Made by a program: the position numbers and the translations under genes. 64,000 nt of DNA from Hymenobacter oligotrophus. Lineage in GTDB: Bacteria; Bacteroidota; Bacteroidia; Cytophagales; Hymenobacteraceae. Each line of letters opens with the position of its first letter. The stretch's first letter is position 1. The stretch spans positions 1,178,001 through 1,242,000 of the forward strand of contig NZ_CP032317.1 in NCBI RefSeq assembly GCF_003574965.1, written 5' to 3'. The notes under the pieces were generated by a model. That model did no database searches. It worked only from the letters and a program-made list of their open reading frames with translations, and was not told the origin of the DNA. This document shows, in pieces, positions 51,818 through 62,549 of this stretch.

Positions 51818-51878
51818 AGCCGTATTAAGATACGCAGAAAATGCTTCGCCTACCCGCGCCGGGGTTGCTTGCTCGGGC

Positions 51879-53132
51879 TTACTCGGCCGGCAGTGCCTCG
51901 GCCGCCGTTTGGGCCGGGTGCGGGCCGCGGTCCTTGGTCAGGATGGTGTGGCCGAGCTTGTCGCGCTTGGTGGTGAGGTACCGCTCGTTGTGCTCGTTGG
52001 GCGCCACTTCAATGGCCACGGTATCCACAATCTCGAGGCCGTAGCCGATAAGGCCGGTGCGCTTGCGCGGATTGTTGGTGAGCAAGCGCAGCTTGTGCAG
52101 CCCTAAGTCGCGCAGGATTTGGGCCCCCACGCCGTAGTCGCGCTCGTCCATGCCAAAGCCCAGCTCCAGGTTGGCCTCCACGGTGTCGCGGCCTTGCTCC
52201 TGCAGCTTGTAGGCCCGCAATTTGTTGAGCAGGCCAATGCCCCGGCCCTCCTGGTTCATGTACAGCAGCACGCCCTTGCCCTCGCGCTCAATTTGCTGCA
52301 TGGCGTGGTGCAGTTGCGGGCCGCAGTCGCAGCGGCACGAGCCGAAGATGTCGCCGGTTACGCACGAGGAGTGCACGCGCACCAGCACCGGCTCATCGCC
52401 CGAAATATCGCCTTTTACCAGCGCCAGGTGCTGGGCGCCGGTGCTGCGCTGGGTGTAGGCAATCAGGTCGAAGTCGCCCCACTGGGTGGGCATCTTCACC
52501 GAAATTTCGCGGTCGATGAGGCTTTCCTGCTTGAGGCGGTACTGAATCAGGTCTTGCACCGAAATCAGCTTGAGGCCCCAGCGGTTGGCAATTTCGCGCA
52601 GCTCGGGCAAGCGGGCCATTTCGCCGTCTTCCTTCAGAATTTCAACCAGCACGCCGGCCGGCTCAAACCCAGCCAAGCGGGCCAGGTCGATGGCTGCCTC
52701 GGTGTGGCCGGCGCGGCGCAGCACGCCGTCTTTGCGGGCTTTCAGCGGAAAAATGTGCCCCGGTTTGCCCAGCTCCTCGGGCTTGGTGTCGGGGTCGATG
52801 AGGGCCAGAATGGTTTTGCTGCGGTCGGAAGCCGAAATGCCGGTGGTTACGCCGTTTTTCAGCAAATCGACCGAAACGGTGAAGGGCGTGGCGTGCAGGG
52901 CCGTGTTGCGGCCCACCATTAGCTCAAGGCCCAGCTCTTCGCAGCGGTCTTCGATAAGCGGGGCGCACACCAGGCCGCGGCCGTGGGTGGCCATGAAGTT
53001 GATGACTTCGGGCGTGGCGCAACGGGCCGCACAAATAAAGTCGCCTTCATTTTCGCGGTCTTCGTCGTCCACAACTACTACCACTTTACCGGCGCGGATG
53101 TCGGCAATGGCGTCTTCGATGGGGTCAAGCAT
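51879..53132 (-). CDS. ribBA: Bifunctional 3,4-dihydroxy-2-butanone-4-phosphate synthase / GTP cyclohydrolase II
   Basis: 417 residues: RibB domain 1-200 and RibA domain about 205-390. It makes the butanone phosphate and the pyrimidine precursor for riboflavin. RibB motifs are [12 protein letters not shown] near the start and [14 protein letters not shown]. The RibA zinc site is [15 protein letters not shown], with three cysteines, and QEGRGIGL is the phosphate-binding loop. A short unique C-terminal tail (about 400-417) follows. Length is normal. The start at 53132 is standard. No other rib genes are nearby. Confidence 0.97.
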   Translation of the reverse strand: MLDPIEDAIADIRAGKVVVVVDDEDRENEGDFICAARCATPEVINFMATHGRGLVCAPLIEDRCEELGLELMVGRNTALHATPFTVSVDLLKNGVTTGISASDRSKTILALIDPDTKPEELGKPGHIFPLKARKDGVLRRAGHTEAAIDLARLAGFEPAGVLVEILKEDGEMARLPELREIANRWGLKLISVQDLIQYRLKQESLIDREISVKMPTQWGDFDLIAYTQRSTGAQHLALVKGDISGDEPVLVRVHSSCVTGDIFGSCRCDCGPQLHHAMQQIEREGKGVLLYMNQEGRGIGLLNKLRAYKLQEQGRDTVEANLELGFGMDERDYGVGAQILRDLGLHKLRLLTNNPRKRTGLIGYGLEIVDTVAIEVAPNEHNERYLTTKRDKLGHTILTKDRGPHPAQTAAEALPAE

Positions 53133-53399
53133 GGCTTGCTAAATATGAGCGGCCGGCCTCGGAGAACCGGTCGGAAGTTGGTTTCGGGCTGACAACTATC
53201 AGCGGCCGGGCGAAGTTACACAGGCGCCGCCTTTGTCATCGTTTGCCGCCTGGTTTCGGTTCCCGAAAACGCCTCGGGGCGAGGCTTTGCTTAGGAGCGT
53301 GTGGGCTGTAGCGCGAAAATCCGTTGCCTACGCCGACCTTCGGTACCGCGCCACTTCTTCGCGCCCTAGGTGCCCGGCAGCTTGCCACCGCAAACACCC

Positions 53400-54589
53400 T
53401 CAGCGGGCCTGCTGAAAGCGCTGCGTAGGCTGCCACACCGTGGTGCGAATGCCGCGCAGGTAGCGCCAGAAACCCAAAGCCAGCGCGGCGTTCATGCTGT
53501 AGAAGTGCGTGATAAAGCGCAACAACCGCAGGTGCACGCCCGCGCGTTTCAGGGCTCTGTCGAGCAGCAGCAAGGTGGGCAGTGCCAGTTGCCCCAGCAG
53601 CATGAGGGCGTAAACCCAATGTGCCCCCCGGGCCACCAGCAGCGCGTTGGCACCTAGGGCCAGCAACAGCAGCAGCGGCGTAAGCCAGCGCAATACTTTG
53701 TGCGACCAGAACGCAAACGGAACACCGCGCCACACCGGCCACAGCAAACTGGCAAACTCGCCTAGGTTCTGAAAGTTGCCGGCTGCAATGCGGGCCTTGC
53801 GCCGAAACTCCTCGGGCAGGTGGTCCGACACGTCCTCGTAGCACACCGCGTTTAGCTCGTTAATGGCTTGGTACCCATCGCGCAGCACGGCCATGGTAAT
53901 GTAAAAGTCATCGACCAGAAACGCCGCCGGGGCTGGGTGGTAGCAGGCGCGGCGCACAGCAAAGCAGCCGCCAAATGCCCCCATCATGCCGCCCCACACC
54001 ACGCCCTCTTGGTACTTGATGAGGTTTTCGCGCTCGAGGTACGCCTTCTCCTGGCCCGAAATACCCTCGGCGTGGTGCTCGGGGTTGATGATGTTGCCGC
54101 CCACTAGCCCGATGCGCGGGTTGTGAAAATGCTTTACCAGGTGATAGAGCGTGTCGGGGGCAAAAAACACGTTGGCATCGGTGAGCACCAGCACGGGCGC
54201 CGTGGCCTGCCGCGACAGGGCATCGATTACGCCGGGTTTGCCTTGCCGTTGGGTGTACGCTTCGAAGCGCAGCTGCGGAAATTCACCTTGAAGCTGCCTT
54301 ACCAGGGCATTGGTGCGGTCGGAGGAGCAATCGGAACCGATGTAGAAGGTGAGCCGATCGAGCGGATACGTGGTCCGGAAGGTACTGCGGATCTTTTCTT
54401 CGATTACCTGCTCCTCGTTGTGCACGGCCAGCAGCACATCCACCGCCGGCAGCTCGTGGCTTAGCGGAGCATACACCTCTTGGTTTTGCTTCCGGCCTTT
54501 AGCGAAGCGGTTCAGCAGCAACGGAAACAGCACGTAGGTGTGCGCCACCAACACGATGCTCGCCCACAACAGTATGGCCAGGGCTAGGT

Positions 54590-54593
<4 letters not shown>
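53400..54593 (-). CDS. Family 2 glycosyltransferase, membrane-bound
   Basis: 397 residues. Transmembrane helices lie at about 5-28 (ILLWASIVLVAHTYVLFPLLL) and several near 290-390. The GT2 core between has VDVLLAVHNEEQVIEEK, GSDCSSDRTNALV and the DxD-like LTDANVFF, plus GGNIINPEHHAEG. It should transfer a sugar from a nucleotide donor to a lipid or polysaccharide at the membrane. Its ATG overlaps the stop codon of the upstream glycosyltransferase gene by 4 bases (54590-54593), so the two genes are coupled. Confidence 0.9.
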
Positions 54594-55810
<1,217 letters not shown>

Positions 55811-55834
55811 AATTAGGCACAGCGGTTCAGCTGC

Positions 55835-55842
55835 CAAAGGTA
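55835..55842 (-). promoter_or_regulatory. Bacteroidota -7 box for the glycosyltransferase pair
   Basis: On the minus strand TACCTTTG, exact match; transcription is predicted to begin about 18 bases before the TTG start at 55810. Confidence 0.55.
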
Positions 55843-55974
55843 ACGAGCCAAAGCGAACGGAAGCGCCCAGCCGGTGCCAGTGTAGCCACTCGCCGACACA
55901 CCGCGAAAAATGTACCGCTCGCCTCACGCGTTATGCCAGCGGCGGCCATTTGTCCAAAACCGCCGCCCCCACGC

Positions 55975-56997
55975 CTAACCCCGGTACTCGATTACGGAGC
56001 GCCGAATTTGCTCATCGGTACCAAGGAGCAGCAGCACGTCGCCGGGGCCGGGGCGCGTATCGGGGCTGGGGCTTACCAGAAATTGCCCGGCCGAGTCTTT
56101 CAGGCCAATAACGGTGGCACCGGTACGCGAGCGGATGTCCAGCTCGCGGATGGAGCGGCCACGCAGCTCGGTGCGTAAGTCGGTAAACGTGAGCTCCTCC
56201 AGGCGCAGGCGGTTTGGCCCGAGGCCGTTGATCATGTCCAAGAACCGGATGACCTCGGGGCGCATCACCAGGTTGGCCATGTGCGAGCCGCCAATCTCGT
56301 CGGGCATTACCACGGAGTCGGCACCGGCGCGCAGCAGCTTGCTTTCGGAGGTTTTCAGCGAAGCGCGCGAAATGATTTTCAGGCGCGGGTTCAGCTCGCG
56401 GGCCGTGAGCGTCACGAACACGTTGTCGGCATCTTTGGGCAGGGCCGAGATCAGGGCGCGGGCCCGCTCGATGCCGGCCTGGCGCAGGGTTTCATCCGCG
56501 GTAGCGTCGCCGAATACCACCGGCACGGCAATGTCGCCCAGGGCTTCCACGGCTTGGCGCATCAGCTCCTGGCTTTGCTCCACCACCACTACCTTGGCGC
56601 CGCTGGCGCGCAGCTCATGAAACGCCTTGCTGCCGTTGCGCCCAAAGCCACACACTATTACGTGGTCCTGAAAAGCGCGAATTTCCTGATCCGTCATAAA
56701 CATCTTGAACAAGTTGCGCAGCTCACCGTCGAACAAGTACTGCGTGAGCACCGACACCAAGTAGGCCACCACCACCAGGTTGTACAGGATGTAAACCGAC
56801 ACAAACAGCCGGCCGTCGTCGGACATGGGCCGCACCTCCCCAAACCCGGTGGTGGAGATGGTGATGATGGTCATGTAAAACGCCTCGAGCCAATTGTAAC
56901 GCTCGATGAGCATGAAGCCCGCCATGCCCATGCCCAAACTGAGCACCGACAAAATGACGGCGAGCATAAGGCGGCTTAGGTTAGCGCGTTTCCACAT
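55975..56997 (-). CDS. Two-TM potassium channel with RCK (TrkA-N/TrkA-C) domains
   Basis: 340 residues. Two transmembrane helices (about 9-30, 62-85) flank a pore helix and the selectivity filter TTGFGE (49-54), which differs from the classic TVGYGD. Residues 110-225 are a TrkA-N Rossmann domain (VIVCGFGRNGSKAFHELRAS) and the C-terminus (about 250-335) a TrkA-C domain. The arrangement is MthK-like: a ligand-gated K+ channel tuned by nucleotides or ions. The start at 56997 (MWKRANLSRL) is preferred; the frame open upstream is proline-rich. Confidence 0.9.
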   Translation of the reverse strand: MWKRANLSRLMLAVILSVLSLGMGMAGFMLIERYNWLEAFYMTIITISTTGFGEVRPMSDDGRLFVSVYILYNLVVVAYLVSVLTQYLFDGELRNLFKMFMTDQEIRAFQDHVIVCGFGRNGSKAFHELRASGAKVVVVEQSQELMRQAVEALGDIAVPVVFGDATADETLRQAGIERARALISALPKDADNVFVTLTARELNPRLKIISRASLKTSESKLLRAGADSVVMPDEIGGSHMANLVMRPEVIRFLDMINGLGPNRLRLEELTFTDLRTELRGRSIRELDIRSRTGATVIGLKDSAGQFLVSPSPDTRPGPGDVLLLLGTDEQIRRSVIEYRG

Positions 56998-57145
56998 AAT
57001 GCGTGGCACGAAGGTAGCGGGCGGCGCGGCTTGTGCGTACGCGCGGCCGTTGGGTTTTGGGTTCTCGCAGAGGTGCGCTGAGGCAGGGAGTACTCGCCGC
57101 AATTTGCTTATCTCGCAGCCGCGTTCCGATTTGTATCAACCCGTT

Positions 57146-58327
57146 ATGCTAATGGCACTCAAACCACAACGCGCCCTGCTTGCGTTGGCCGGCTTGTATG
57201 TTCTGTACCTGGCCGGTGGGCTTGTGCTAGCCTCGCAAGCGGTTATCGACCGGGTGTATTTTTTTCCTGGCTATTCTATTAAACGCCCGATGCCCGATGA
57301 ATCGGGTTTTTCGCCCGACGGGCCCGTGGTGCAAAACTTGTCCGGGGGTGTGGCCCTTAGCCGCCGCATTGTGCCCGGAAACCTAGGCAGCGTGGTACGC
57401 ATCGACACGCTGCGCTCGGCCTCCGACTCGCTTACCTGCTTTGTGCAGGAAACCGGCCTGGCATTCCGTTTCCCGCGGCACGCGTTTCCGGCTGCCGAAC
57501 CGGCCGAGTACCCCGCGCCCGCCCGCATGCTGGTGGTGTCGGATATCGAGGGCAACTTCAAAGGGTTGCAGCAGTTGCTGCAGGGCGCCGGCGTGGTGGA
57601 CGCGCAAGCCCGCTGGCGCTTTGGCGCGGGCCACCTCGTATTTGTGGGCGATATGTTCGACCGCGGCCTGCAGGTAACCGAGTGCCTGTGGCTGCTCTAC
57701 AAGCTGGAGCACGAGGCCGCGCAGGCCGGCGGCAAGGTGCACTTCATCCTGGGCAACCACGAGGTGATGAACCTGACCGGCCACTACAAATACCTGCGCC
57801 GCAAATACCGCCACAACGCCGATTCGCTTGGCCTCGACTACGCCCGCTGGTACGCTCCCGATACCGAGTTAGGCCGCTGGCTGCGCTCCAAAAACGTAGT
57901 GGAGCGCATCGGGCCCACGCTGTTCGTGCACGGCGGCCTCAGCCCCGAGGTTGCCGCGCTACGCCTGCCCCTTGTGCAGCTCAACGCGCTTACGCGCCGT
58001 AGCCTCGATGCATCTCAACACGCCGCGCCCCGCCCCGCCGAGCAGCTGGTGCGCAACCCCAAGCTCAGCCCCGATTGGTACCGCGGCATCGCGCAGGAAG
58101 AAGCCCCGGCGGCGCACGTAGCGGCGGTGCTGCGGCAATACGGCGCTACGCGAATGGTTATTGCCCACACGCCCGTCGAAGAAATTACCCCGCTTTACAA
58201 CGGGCAGGTTGTTGCTATTGACTTACCGCACCAAGAGCATACGAAACAAGGATTTGGGCAGGCGCTGTGGGTCGAAGGCGGAAGGTTTTCGGTCGTCGAC
58301 AACCTAGGGCGCAAGCAGGCATTGTAG
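57146..58327 (+). CDS. Metallophosphoesterase (calcineurin-like), membrane-anchored
   Basis: 393 residues. A hydrophobic helix (12-32) anchors or exports it. The phosphoesterase motifs are LVVSDIEGNFKG (where the usual DxHG is DIEGN), VGDMFDRG, LGNHEVMNL, VHGGLSP and AHTPVE. All five blocks of the fold are present, so activity is likely. It may remove phosphate from a nucleotide, peptide or lipid. The ATG at 57146 is preferred; an alternative ATG lies two codons further on. Divergent from the channel gene, with 148 bases between starts. Confidence 0.88.
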   Translation: MLMALKPQRALLALAGLYVLYLAGGLVLASQAVIDRVYFFPGYSIKRPMPDESGFSPDGPVVQNLSGGVALSRRIVPGNLGSVVRIDTLRSASDSLTCFVQETGLAFRFPRHAFPAAEPAEYPAPARMLVVSDIEGNFKGLQQLLQGAGVVDAQARWRFGAGHLVFVGDMFDRGLQVTECLWLLYKLEHEAAQAGGKVHFILGNHEVMNLTGHYKYLRRKYRHNADSLGLDYARWYAPDTELGRWLRSKNVVERIGPTLFVHGGLSPEVAALRLPLVQLNALTRRSLDASQHAAPRPAEQLVRNPKLSPDWYRGIAQEEAPAAHVAAVLRQYGATRMVIAHTPVEEITPLYNGQVVAIDLPHQEHTKQGFGQALWVEGGRFSVVDNLGRKQAL

Positions 58328-58392
58328 GCACCTGCGGCAGGTTCTCACGCAGGTTGCGCGGAGGTTCGCAGAGGCGGGCCCGCGCAGTGTTT

Positions 58393-60432
58393 CTACCGCG
58401 ATATAATGGTACCCAGCAGCCCCGCCAGCTGCATATCCAATTGCTTCAGGCTCTTAAAAATCGACATCTGCGCGAAGTATTCCTCCACGTTGTTCGGGTC
58501 GAGCGAGTTCATGGTGTTGAGGCAGTCGGTCAGCTCGCGCTCCACGTTGCACTTGTTCAGGCGCAGAATGGCGTTGTCGCAGGCTTCCTGCAGCATATCC
58601 AGCTCGCGCGGCACGTAAATGCTGTGCGTAATCCAGTTGGGGCTCAGTTCGTGCGGCTCGGTCACCAAATCGGTAATCACGGCCCGGATGTCGCTGCGCT
58701 CGTGGCGCACCAGCTCCCGGGCATCGGGAAAGCGCCCCGCACCTAGGGCTTCGCGGCACAGATGCATCAGGTCGGCGTAAATGGGCGTCCGGAAGGGCGT
58801 TTCGTCGGTTTGGCTTAGCAGGTACTCGGCCACGGTGTGCTCGTTGGCCAGCTGCTGCGCCGGGTAGTTCAGGATGAGGCGTACCACCTCCTTCTCGCAG
58901 GCTTGCTGAACGTCGGGTATCGGCTCGGCCTCCACCACGTCCTCCGTAGGCTCGTCGCCCATGAAGCCATATGCCTCGTCGGGCATGGCATCGTCGGGCT
59001 GCGGGCGCGGCGGTTGCTGACCCAGGCCCGTAAGCTGGCCGCCGGGCTGCACGGCCGCGGTGCTGCTTTGGCTGCGGGTGCTGCTGGCAGCTCCGCCCCC
59101 CGACGACCTAGGCACTCCCTGCTTCACGAGCTTGTTGTACTCGGAAATCAGCACCTGCTCGTCGATGTGGAAGGTGCCGGCGGTTTGCTGCAAAAACACC
59201 TGCCGCTTCAGCGGGTCGGGCACTTTGGCGATGCTCTGCAGCACGTCGCGAATGGCCTCGGCTTTCTTTACCGGGTCGTTGGCGGCTTCGCGGGCCGCGA
59301 GCTTGGTTTTAAAGGAGATAAAGTCCTGGCTGTTGGCCTCCACGAACTCCTGGAAGCGCTTGTCGCCCACCTTGCGGATGTAGCTGTCGGGGTCGTCGCC
59401 GTCGGGGAACAACACCACGCGCACGTTCAGGCCGTTCTCCAGAATAATATCGAGGCCGCGCAAAGCTGCCCGAATACCGGCCGCGTCGCCGTCGTACAGC
59501 ACCGTTACGTTGTCGGTGTAGCGGGCAATCAGCCTGATCTGGCCTTCGGTGAGCGAGGTGCCCGACGAGGCCACCACGTTTTTGATGCCGCCTTGGTGCA
59601 GGCTGATGACATCGAGGTAGCCCTCCACGAGGTAGCACAGCTCCTCCTGCCGAATGGCCTGCTTGGCCTGGTACAGGCCGTACAGCACGTCGGATTTGTG
59701 GTAAATCTCCGACTCGGGCGAGTTCAGGTACTTGGCCCCGGCTTTTTCGTCGCGGCGCAAGGTACGGGCACCGAAGCCCACCACGCGGCCCGAAATGTTG
59801 TGGATCGGGAACATCACGCGGCCCCGGAAACGGTCGTAGCGGCGGCCGTCTTCCTCGCGCTTAATCACGAGGCCGGTTTTTTCGAGGTACTTCGCGTCGA
59901 AACCCGCTTTCTGGGCCTCGTTGAGCACGTCGTCCCACTTATCGAGCGAGTAGCCGAGCTCGAAGGTCTCGATGGTAGCCTGGTTCAGGCCGCGCTCCTT
60001 GAGGTAGGCCCAGCCGATGCTCTCCCCTTCTTCCGACTCCTGCAGCAGCTTTTTGTAGCGGTTTTTTGCCCAATCCGACACGATGTACTGCGAGTCGCGT
60101 TCGTTTTGGGCCAGCTGCTGCTCCGGCGTCTTTTCTTCTTCCTTAATCTCGATGCCGTACTTCTTGGCCAGCCACTTAATGGCCTCGGGGTAGCTCACCG
60201 ATTCCACGTCCATCACGAAGCGCACCACGTCGCCGGCTTTGCCGCAGCCAAAGCACTTGTAAATGCCCTTGGCCGGCGCCACCGAAAACGACGGCGACTT
60301 TTCGTGGTGAAAAGGGCAACAGGCCCACAAGTTCTGGCCTTTTTTCTTGAGCGTGACAAAGTCGCCTACTACCTCCACAATGTCGGCGTAGTGCAAAACT
60401 TGGTCGATGGTTTCTTTCGGAATGAGGGCCAC
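58393..60432 (-). CDS. dnaG: DNA primase
   Basis: 679 residues from GTG 60432. A TTG at 60447 is an alternative, but it is very near the predicted transcription start and would add LSSAV; the family start is MxLIPKETI. The CHC2-type zinc site is Cys39, His42, Cys60 and Cys63. The TOPRIM domain lies at about 250-340 (LVEGYLDVI; YDGDAAGIRAA). The C-terminal third after about residue 445 includes a low-complexity Gly/Ser/Gln linker and a helical helicase-interaction domain. It makes primers for replication. All expected parts are present. Confidence 0.96.
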   Translation of the reverse strand: MALIPKETIDQVLHYADIVEVVGDFVTLKKKGQNLWACCPFHHEKSPSFSVAPAKGIYKCFGCGKAGDVVRFVMDVESVSYPEAIKWLAKKYGIEIKEEEKTPEQQLAQNERDSQYIVSDWAKNRYKKLLQESEEGESIGWAYLKERGLNQATIETFELGYSLDKWDDVLNEAQKAGFDAKYLEKTGLVIKREEDGRRYDRFRGRVMFPIHNISGRVVGFGARTLRRDEKAGAKYLNSPESEIYHKSDVLYGLYQAKQAIRQEELCYLVEGYLDVISLHQGGIKNVVASSGTSLTEGQIRLIARYTDNVTVLYDGDAAGIRAALRGLDIILENGLNVRVVLFPDGDDPDSYIRKVGDKRFQEFVEANSQDFISFKTKLAAREAANDPVKKAEAIRDVLQSIAKVPDPLKRQVFLQQTAGTFHIDEQVLISEYNKLVKQGVPRSSGGGAASSTRSQSSTAAVQPGGQLTGLGQQPPRPQPDDAMPDEAYGFMGDEPTEDVVEAEPIPDVQQACEKEVVRLILNYPAQQLANEHTVAEYLLSQTDETPFRTPIYADLMHLCREALGAGRFPDARELVRHERSDIRAVITDLVTEPHELSPNWITHSIYVPRELDMLQEACDNAILRLNKCNVERELTDCLNTMNSLDPNNVEEYFAQMSIFKSLKQLDMQLAGLLGTIISR

Positions 60433-60456
60433 GGCAGAGCTGAGCAATAAGGCCTG

Positions 60457-60464
60457 CGAAGGTA
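60457..60464 (-). promoter_or_regulatory. -7 box variant for dnaG
   Basis: On the minus strand TACCTTCG, one base off TAnnTTTG, 25 bases before GTG 60432. It supports the GTG start. Confidence 0.4.
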
Positions 60465-60470
60465 CGAATG

Positions 60471-60868
60471 AACTCCCCTCCTCAGATGAGGAGGGGACGC
60501 GGCAGCTTTAGCTGCCGCTGGGGTGGTTGACAATCGTTGCTGACGTTGGCCGCCTTTGTTTAACCTGTCATCCTGACGAAGGAAGGACCTTATCACGTGG
60601 GGTAGAATTTACTATCTGGCGCAATAAGGTCCTTCCTTCGTCAGGATGACAAGTAACACTTAGCACCAGCACGCATGATGTTTCGGCATGCTCGACAGGA
60701 CAGGGCCTAGGAAAATCGCGCGGACGCAATAAGGTCCTTCGGCTAGCGCCTCAGGAAGACAACGTAAGCAGTTTTTGTCCACGTTTTTAACAACGTCAGC
60801 AACGATGGTCAACCACCCCAGCCGCCGCTAAAGCGGCGGCATCCCCTCCTCATCTGAGGAGGGGAGTT
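60471..60868. repeat. Nested palindromic element with 77-bp inverted ends (MITE-like)
   Basis: Arms 60471-60547 and 60792-60868, both exactly 77 bases, match in 71 of 77 positions. Each arm contains TCCCCTCCTCA-ga-TGAGGAGGGGA (11-bp stem) and a second hairpin with loop TTTA whose stem differs between arms by paired changes (GCGGCAGC / GCTGCCGC against GCCGCCGC / GCGGCGGC), then GGTGGTTGAC-xATCGTTGCTGACGTT. Inside is an intact copy of hairpin repeat family A (60567-60650) and a degenerate one (about 60728-60760). No transposase and no obvious target duplication. It fills the whole gap between divergent dnaG and mrp. Confidence 0.75.
60567..60650. repeat. Inner copy of hairpin repeat family A
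   Basis: GTCATCCTGACGAAGGAAGG and on, then the complement after a short core. It is almost the same as 28253-28335, with an inner segment GGGGTAGAATTTACTATCTGG in place of GAGATAGAATTTTACTATCTGG. Its position within the outer arms indicates one element inserted in another or a composite unit. Confidence 0.7.
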
Positions 60869-60941
60869 TGTTGTTCTTGGCCGTCGAGCAAACTCTGGCC
60901 GGCTTTTGCGGGTTTTCCGCATTAGCCCACCGATTCGGAAT

Positions 60942-60949
60942 TACCTTTG
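60942..60949 (+). promoter_or_regulatory. Bacteroidota -7 box for mrp
   Basis: TACCTTTG, exact match, 34 bases upstream of the ATG at 60984. A TTTTCC at 60913-60918 is a candidate -33 element. Confidence 0.55.
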
Positions 60950-60983
60950 CCGACGCGGCGGCCAAGCCCGCCCCTCTACTCCC

Positions 60984-62081
60984 ATGAGCATTACCCAAGA
61001 AGCTGTACTGAAAGCCCTGAGCTACGTGGAGGAACCCGACCTAGGGAAAGACCTCGTGACGCTCAATATGATTGAAGACGTGCAGATTGACGGCCAGAAG
61101 GTTTCCTTCACCGTGATTCTGACCACGCCCGCCTGCCCGCTCAAAGACCTCATCCGCAACGCCTGCGTGCGCGCCATCCAAACGATGGTTGACAAGGACG
61201 CAGAGGTGACGGTGAACATGACCTCGCGCGTGACGACCATGCGCCAGAACCGCGACATCCTGCCCGGCGTGAAGAACATCGTGGCCATTGCCTCGGGCAA
61301 AGGCGGCGTGGGCAAAAGCACCGTTACGGCCAACCTGGCCGTGGCCCTGGCCCGCTCGGGTGCCAAAGTAGGCATTGTGGACGCCGATATTTCCGGCCCC
61401 TCGATGCCGGTAATGTTCGGCGTGGAGGACGCCCGCCCGCACGTATTCCAGACCCCCGACGGCCGCAACCTCATTGAGCCCATCGAGCGGTTCGGTGTGA
61501 AAATCATGAGCATTGGCTTTTTGGCCCCGGCCGAATCGGCCATTGTGTGGCGCGGCCCCATGGCTTCGTCGGCCCTAAAGCAGTTTATCACCGAAGTTGA
61601 TTGGGGCGAGCTGGACTACCTGCTGCTCGATATGCCGCCCGGCACCTCGGACATTCACCTGACGATGGTGCAAACGGTGCCCGTTACCGGCGCCGTAATT
61701 GTAACCACGCCGCAAAAAGTAGCCCTGGCCGACGCACAGAAGGGTTTGCAGATGTTCCGCCAGCCGCAAATCAACGTGCCGGTGCTGGGCGTTATCGAGA
61801 ACATGGCGTGGTTTACGCCCGCCGAGCTGCCCGAAAACAAGTACTACATCTTCGGGCAAGGCGGCGGCCACGAGCTGGCGCGCAAGCACGATGTGCCGCT
61901 GCTGGGCGAAATTCCGCTGGTACAGGGCATTCGCGAAAACGGCGACGCCGGCATTCCGGTGGTGTTGCAAAGCACCTCGGCGGTGGCCCCGGCGTTCGAG
62001 CAGCTGGCCGAAAATCTGGCGCAGCAGGTGTCTATCCGCAACAACATCGCGCCGCGCACGCAGGTAGTTGAAGTAAAGTAA
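60984..62081 (+). CDS. Mrp/ApbC-family iron-sulfur cluster carrier ATPase
   Basis: 365 residues. Residues 1-80 are the MIP18 (DUF59) domain (SITQEAVLKALSYVEEPDLGKDL). The P-loop ATPase follows: deviant Walker A SGKGGVGKST with Lys106 and Lys111, then DADISGPSMP and DMPPGTSDIHL. These enzymes carry Fe-S clusters to apoproteins. The C-terminal CxxC that binds the cluster in many relatives is absent here (ENMAWFTPAELPENKYY in its place). The start at 60984 is supported by the promoter box. A NifU-like gene follows after 59 bases. Confidence 0.93.
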   Translation: MSITQEAVLKALSYVEEPDLGKDLVTLNMIEDVQIDGQKVSFTVILTTPACPLKDLIRNACVRAIQTMVDKDAEVTVNMTSRVTTMRQNRDILPGVKNIVAIASGKGGVGKSTVTANLAVALARSGAKVGIVDADISGPSMPVMFGVEDARPHVFQTPDGRNLIEPIERFGVKIMSIGFLAPAESAIVWRGPMASSALKQFITEVDWGELDYLLLDMPPGTSDIHLTMVQTVPVTGAVIVTTPQKVALADAQKGLQMFRQPQINVPVLGVIENMAWFTPAELPENKYYIFGQGGGHELARKHDVPLLGEIPLVQGIRENGDAGIPVVLQSTSAVAPAFEQLAENLAQQVSIRNNIAPRTQVVEVK

Positions 62082-62140
62082 AGCCGACCCGTTTGCGGCG
62101 AAAGTGCGAACTTCGCAATCAGGTCAAGTGTCTAGTAACT

Positions 62141-62470
62141 ATGTCAGCGTCTGCCACTCTCCTCGAACATCCCTTGCTGCCCCGCATCGAGCAAGCCCTC
62201 GACAGCATCCGGCCGTACCTCGAAGCCGATGGCGGCAACGTGCGCGTACTCGAGATTACCGACGATATGGTGCTCCGCTTGGAGCTGATGGGTGCCTGCG
62301 GTACCTGCCCCATGTCGCCCATGACGCTGAAAGCCGGTGTTAGCGAATCGGTTAAAAAGGCCGTACCGGAAATTGTGGCCGTGGAAGCCGTAAACGGCAT
62401 TACGGCACCGCAGCCAGCCGGCCAGGTTGGCCGCCCTGTGCAGCCGAACCCGGTGCCTACGCCTAATTAA
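62141..62470 (+). CDS. NifU C-terminal-like Fe-S scaffold protein
   Basis: 109 residues. The NifU/Nfu C-terminal domain is intact: LEADGGNVRVLEI and the CxxC site GACGTCPMSP with Cys53 and Cys56, followed by GVSESVKKAVPEIVAVEAV. It should hold or transfer a [4Fe-4S] cluster. The tail is Pro/Gln-rich. Its location directly after the Mrp carrier gene indicates a joint Fe-S assembly unit. The start at 62141 gives the family N-terminus; the open frame upstream has no start that fits. Confidence 0.92.
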   Translation: MSASATLLEHPLLPRIEQALDSIRPYLEADGGNVRVLEITDDMVLRLELMGACGTCPMSPMTLKAGVSESVKKAVPEIVAVEAVNGITAPQPAGQVGRPVQPNPVPTPN

Positions 62471-62500
62471 TATTCGTTTTTCGGAAGTACTAATAGAAAA

Positions 62501-62549
62501 GCGCCCCGCTTCTGCCGATTTCGGCGGAGGCGGGGCGCGCTCGTGTTAG
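62501..62549. terminator. Terminator at the boundary of the AT-rich region
   Basis: GCGCCCCGC (62501-62509) pairs with GCGGGGCGC (62530-62538), with an inner hairpin CCGAtttCGG. On the minus strand it is followed by TTTTCTATTA, so it could also stop transcription coming from the deiminase gene. Confidence 0.65.

Noticed and set aside
58837-60450. A 537-residue open frame on the plus strand opposite dnaG
   Set aside because: It is an antisense frame kept open by high GC and codon bias; the dnaG domains on the other strand explain the sequence fully.
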